In this document: piece by piece, positions 19,328 to 22,700 of the stretch
Numbering within the stretch: the first letter of the stretch is position 1
Layout: each line of letters begins with the position of its first letter
Origin: Monoraphidium neglectum
Taxonomy: Eukaryota; Chlorophyta; Chlorophyceae; Sphaeropleales; Selenastraceae
DNA: 22,700 nucleotides
Assembly (NCBI RefSeq): GCF_000611645.1
Contig: NW_014013382.1
Coordinates: 5,004 to 27,703 of the forward strand
Direction of reading: 5' to 3'
Position numbers and translations under genes: made by a program
Notes under the pieces: model-generated
Told to the model about the DNA's origin: nothing
What the model saw: only the letters and a program-made list of their open reading frames with translations
Databases searched by the model: none

Positions 19328-22300
19328 ATGCTGGATACTCCGGGAGTCATCGCCCTGGCGGGCGTGTGCGCTTTCGGGGCCGTGTCCATCTCCGTCGTGC
19401 AGGTGCGCCGTGAGTGCAGCGGCGACGCATGCAGCTGCTGCTGCACTGTCCAGCAACCGCGCAGCTCAGCCATGCATGGGCTGCCATCACCTTCAAATCG
19501 ACACACTGAGCTGGTACGCATGCCCTGTTCCTCGCCCATGTGCTCATCAGATCCTGTGCCACCTGCGAAACTACACAGAGCCTCTGTTCCAGGTGTGGCC
19601 GGTGACACATGGAAGGCAGGCAGCCGCATCATGTACAGCTGCGCTGCATCCCTATTGTCCATGATCGATGTCACCACAAATCCGCATGCGGATGGACTTA
19701 GCTGCCGTTGACCCGCTTCTGCCGCCGTCGGTCAACCCATGCGCTGAAACCGGTCCGAGGGGCACCGACGCATGCCCAGCAACCGGCCACCCCTGCACAC
19801 ACATAAGCCGCCCTCAGCACACGCACACCTGGCCACCTCCTCCCACCTTGCAGCGTTACATAATTCGCCTCATTTTCATGGTGCCTGTGTACGCCCTGGG
19901 ATCGTGGTTCAGCCTCAGGTACCGCCACTCGGCCATCTACTTTGACACAGTGCGCGACTGGTGGGTCGGCAAGATAGCTCGGGTTTTGTGGCTGGGGTTT
20001 TGTGGCTGGGGGTTCATGACCGGGGTTTTGAGGTGTGTGCGTGCTGCAAGTCACATGGAACATTTCAGGATTGCTGACCAGCAGGCACGGGACGCTGGTG
20101 AGGGCGAACGGGACAATCCACTCGTGCCAAGCCGCCTGGCCGCCGCAGCCGCTGCAGCGCTCGCTCAGCGTAGGCGCAGGCGCTTGCCGCTGGCAAGCTA
20201 CCGCACACGTCATCCTAAAGGTTCTGATCATGGCTCATCCTTATCATAGCCCACCCAACGTGGCATGTTGACCCTGCGGCTCGTCGACACCCGTACACCC
20301 CCTCCCTCGGAAATCGCGATCGCAGCTACGAGGCGTGGATCATCTACAACTTCACCAGCCTGCTGCTGGCGTATGTGGGCGGCCCGGGGGCTGTGGTGGT
20401 CAAGGCGGAGGGCAAGGTGGTTCACCCCTCCTGGGTGCACCTCACATGTTGCCTCCCGGCGATGCAGGTGCGCGCAGCGCTTGCCTGCGGCGCTCGCGAT
20501 ACGAGTGAGGATGTGAGGACGGCGTCCGAGGCAACTGCCATCGCTGTGACGAACTGGGGCTGGAGGATGTGGGGGCGTGAGGGGGGGCGTTGTCGCCTGC
20601 TTTGAGGCGGGCGGTACTGGGCGGGCATTCGTTGGCCGCAGTCGGCTGGGGCACAGGGGACCACCCTGTCGTGGGGGGATGCGCTGCAAGGGGGAGATGT
20701 GTACAGAGACTGGCAAGCAGAACCACCTCGCGCGTCGCAACGGGGCGGCTTGCAGCGGTTGGCTGCTCGGCTGACCCCTTGAGAACGGCTTGCGGCCGGC
20801 CCTGCTGCGCCACATGCACAGACGTGCAGGCCCCTACTCAACTGTACCGTACCCAGTCGCAGCAGTCTCATCAGTGCACCCCATTGACTGTGCTGAATTC
20901 GATCAAATTTTGCTGCCCGGCGAATTCGATCAAATTTTGCTGCTGAAGCCCCTCATGGCGGCGCTCACGCTGGTGCTGTACGCCGCAAACGCCTACACAG
21001 ACGGTGACATGAGCCCCAAGAACGGGTGAGCACCAGCTGGATGGGGGACGGCACCCCTTTGAACCCTATCATTGCTAGGCCGTCTCATCTGAGCACCACA
21101 TCACACACAGCTTCCTCACAATGTAAATCAGCTGCATTTGCAATGCTACGCGCAAGCTGCACCACCCTCCCTAAAAAAACTCCCGTGCGGCAGTTACTTC
21201 TACCTGCCCATCCTCTACAACGTGAGCTACACGTTTGCGCTCTACGGCCTGCTGCTGTTCTGGATCGGCGCTGGCGAGCTGCTGGCGCCGTTCAGCCCGC
21301 TGCTCAAGTTTGTTCTGGTCAAGACCGTAGTGTTCCTCACCTTCTGGCAGGTGCGCATGATAATTTGCAACACGCAATGTGACTCATACACAATGTGACT
21401 CAATGGCGGCCGTTGGGGGCCGCAGGGAATTTGGGGGGACATGATCAGGGCACTTGCTTTTGGTGACAGCAGTCCGACAGAGGCAGCAGTCCTCCGGTAG
21501 ACCAGCAGAAGTGAGGGCAAGCAGACATTGTGGCTGATTTGCACGGCAGGGCGGCAGGGACACGGACCAGGGGGTCAGCTGCCAGGGCGGGTCTGCGAGA
21601 ATGGCATGAACTCACAACGCACCAGCACCCACGGACCCGTCGCTGCCTGCCACCGTCCAGGGTTACATAAGCAACAGCCCATGGCAAGATTAGTTGCTGT
21701 GCACTGATGTCCGAAAATCGAATTCTGGTGATGCGGCCGAGATGCATGTCACCAGCCTTCCCCGAGCTGCCTTCCCTGGCAAGCACCCCAACCACCCGCC
21801 TCCTCAAATTCCGAATCTCCCAGGGCATCGCCATCTCCGCCATCAACAGCATGGGCCACATCGAGGACCCGGAAGACGGAAAGGCGCTCCAGAATCTCAT
21901 GATCTGCGCCGAGATGCTCGTCGCCGGCGCGGCGCTGACGTACGCGTTCCCCCATAAGGAGTACTCAATCGGAGGCTCCGCGGCCGGGTTCCGACTTGAC
22001 GCGTTCGCCCACGCGGCAAGCATGAGGGACGTTGTAAAGGACGTGGTGCACGTGTTTGCGCCAACATACTCAGGTGTGCGGGCCAGGGGTGATCGCTTGG
22101 GTGCGGGCAGCTGGCGGGCTTTGGGGCATGCAGGCGTGGGCTTGTCAAGGCGATGGGCCTTTGTGCACGGCACAATCGATCAGCTGCAAGCTTGGTGGCG
22201 TCTGCGTACGCCCCGCTGTTGGTGCGCGGGCGCCGTGAGTTGCAAAGTACCTGGCTGGAGGCACAAGGTACGCACGCACGCTGCCTTCACTGTACGGCAC

Positions 22301-22700
22301 AAAGCACCGACCCTCTTCCCCTTCTAGGCCACCCCCCAACCTCAGTATCCCATCAACCACTCAACCCGGCCCCCGGTCCTGTCCCCTCGCGCCCCTTGTC
22401 ATCCATCTTATCAGATTATGTCTTGTACAGCGACGGCGGCCCGGCAGACCACGTGAAACGGAAGAAGTTTAGAGGGCAAAAGGGCGCCACCCCGGACGGG
22501 CGCCCGCCGCCACCGGGGCGCAACTTCATCAAAAGCGTCGCGAGGACGGGGCTCGCGGGGCTGGACGGCGTGTTTGATGCGGCCGGGGGCCTGGCGGGCG
22601 GGCGGCGGGGTAGAGGGGGGCCGCAGGGGGGCGGCGCAAAGAAGGCCGAACAGGCGATGGAGCGCAACAGGTGTGCTGGGGGTGGGGTTTGGGGAGGGGG
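19328..22700 (+). CDS. TMEM184/LAZ1-type (organic solute transporter alpha-like, DUF300) membrane protein, 3' end outside window
   Basis: This family has seven predicted membrane spans. Plant LAZ1 acts at the vacuole and in brassinosteroid and cell-death control; animal relatives include OST-alpha. Exons: 19328-19402, 19551-19592, 19854-19960, 20326-20467, an incompletely defined one ending at 21025, 21194-21350, 21824-22073, and 22415-22670 with a GTGTGC donor leading out of the window. Family motifs: HLRNYTEP, IIRLIFMVPVYALGSW, AIYFDTVRDCYEAWIIYNF, LLLAYVGG, TCCLP, LLKPLMAALTLVL, DGDMSPKNG, PILYNVSYTFALYGLLLFW, LLKFVLVKTVVFLTFWQ, GIAISAINSMGHIEDPEDG, LQNLMICAEML and AFPHKEYS. The last exon encodes a basic, Gly-rich tail (HVKRKKFRGQKG). 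The ATG at 19328 gives a short N-terminus directly before TM1, as usual. All phases fit except the acceptor of exon 5, where a 27-base tandem duplication lies and the usual FLRRCKQG-like segment is not seen. Confidence 0.9.
20895..20943 (+). repeat. 27-base-period tandem duplication in TMEM184 exon 5
   Basis: Two identical 22-base copies, beginning GAATTCGATCAAATTTTGCT, occur at 20895-20916 and 20922-20943, separated by CCGGC. In the KPLMA reading frame they encode EFDQILLPG followed by EFDQILLL, so nine residues are duplicated in frame just before the conserved KPLMA segment. The second copy aligns with the family; the first is extra. Confidence 0.9.

Overview
The window looks like nuclear DNA of a green alga, probably a chlorophycean or volvocalean lineage (inference). 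It is GC-rich. Genes are split by many short GT-AG introns. CA/GT microsatellites and CAG-repeat polyglutamine tracts are abundant, and TGTAA poly(A)-type motifs lie about 300 bases after two stop codons. No bacterial-style operons, ribosome binding sites, RNA genes, CRISPR arrays or intact mobile elements were seen. An 850-base run of N (11560-12409) is an assembly gap.

Layout, left to right. (1) 262-1735, minus: the C-terminal third of a cytochrome P450, with its 5' part missing at a long CA microsatellite. (2) 1988-3642, minus: a three-exon gene for an unrecognised 179-residue, nuclear-looking protein with a TATA box upstream. (3) 3750-5181: intergenic sequence with no recognisable gene. 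(4) 5182-7138, plus: a three-exon gene for a stand-alone biotin-protein-ligase N-terminal (BPL_N, glutamine-amidotransferase-like) protein with polyglutamine insertions. (5) 7601-13401, minus: a ten-exon gene for a secreted 715-residue protein. It has an intact papain-type peptidase domain, a LysM domain, a Pro/Thr/Ser linker, and a second papain-like domain whose whole catalytic triad is replaced. All ten exon phases join cleanly. The assembly gap lies in its first intron. (6) 13402-15092: intergenic. (7) 15093 to about 18938, minus: an SLC37-type sugar-phosphate/phosphate exchanger of the major facilitator superfamily. (8) 19328 to beyond 22700, plus: a TMEM184/LAZ1 (organic solute transporter alpha-like, DUF300) membrane protein, divergent from gene 7 and running off the window.

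These are unrelated nuclear genes rather than a pathway cluster. The most unusual item is the peptidase-LysM-pseudopeptidase of gene 5. Next come the P450 remnant cut off at a microsatellite and the 27-base tandem duplication in a TMEM184 exon. Exon joins were worked out by hand from splice consensus, reading phase and family resemblance. There is no transcript evidence.
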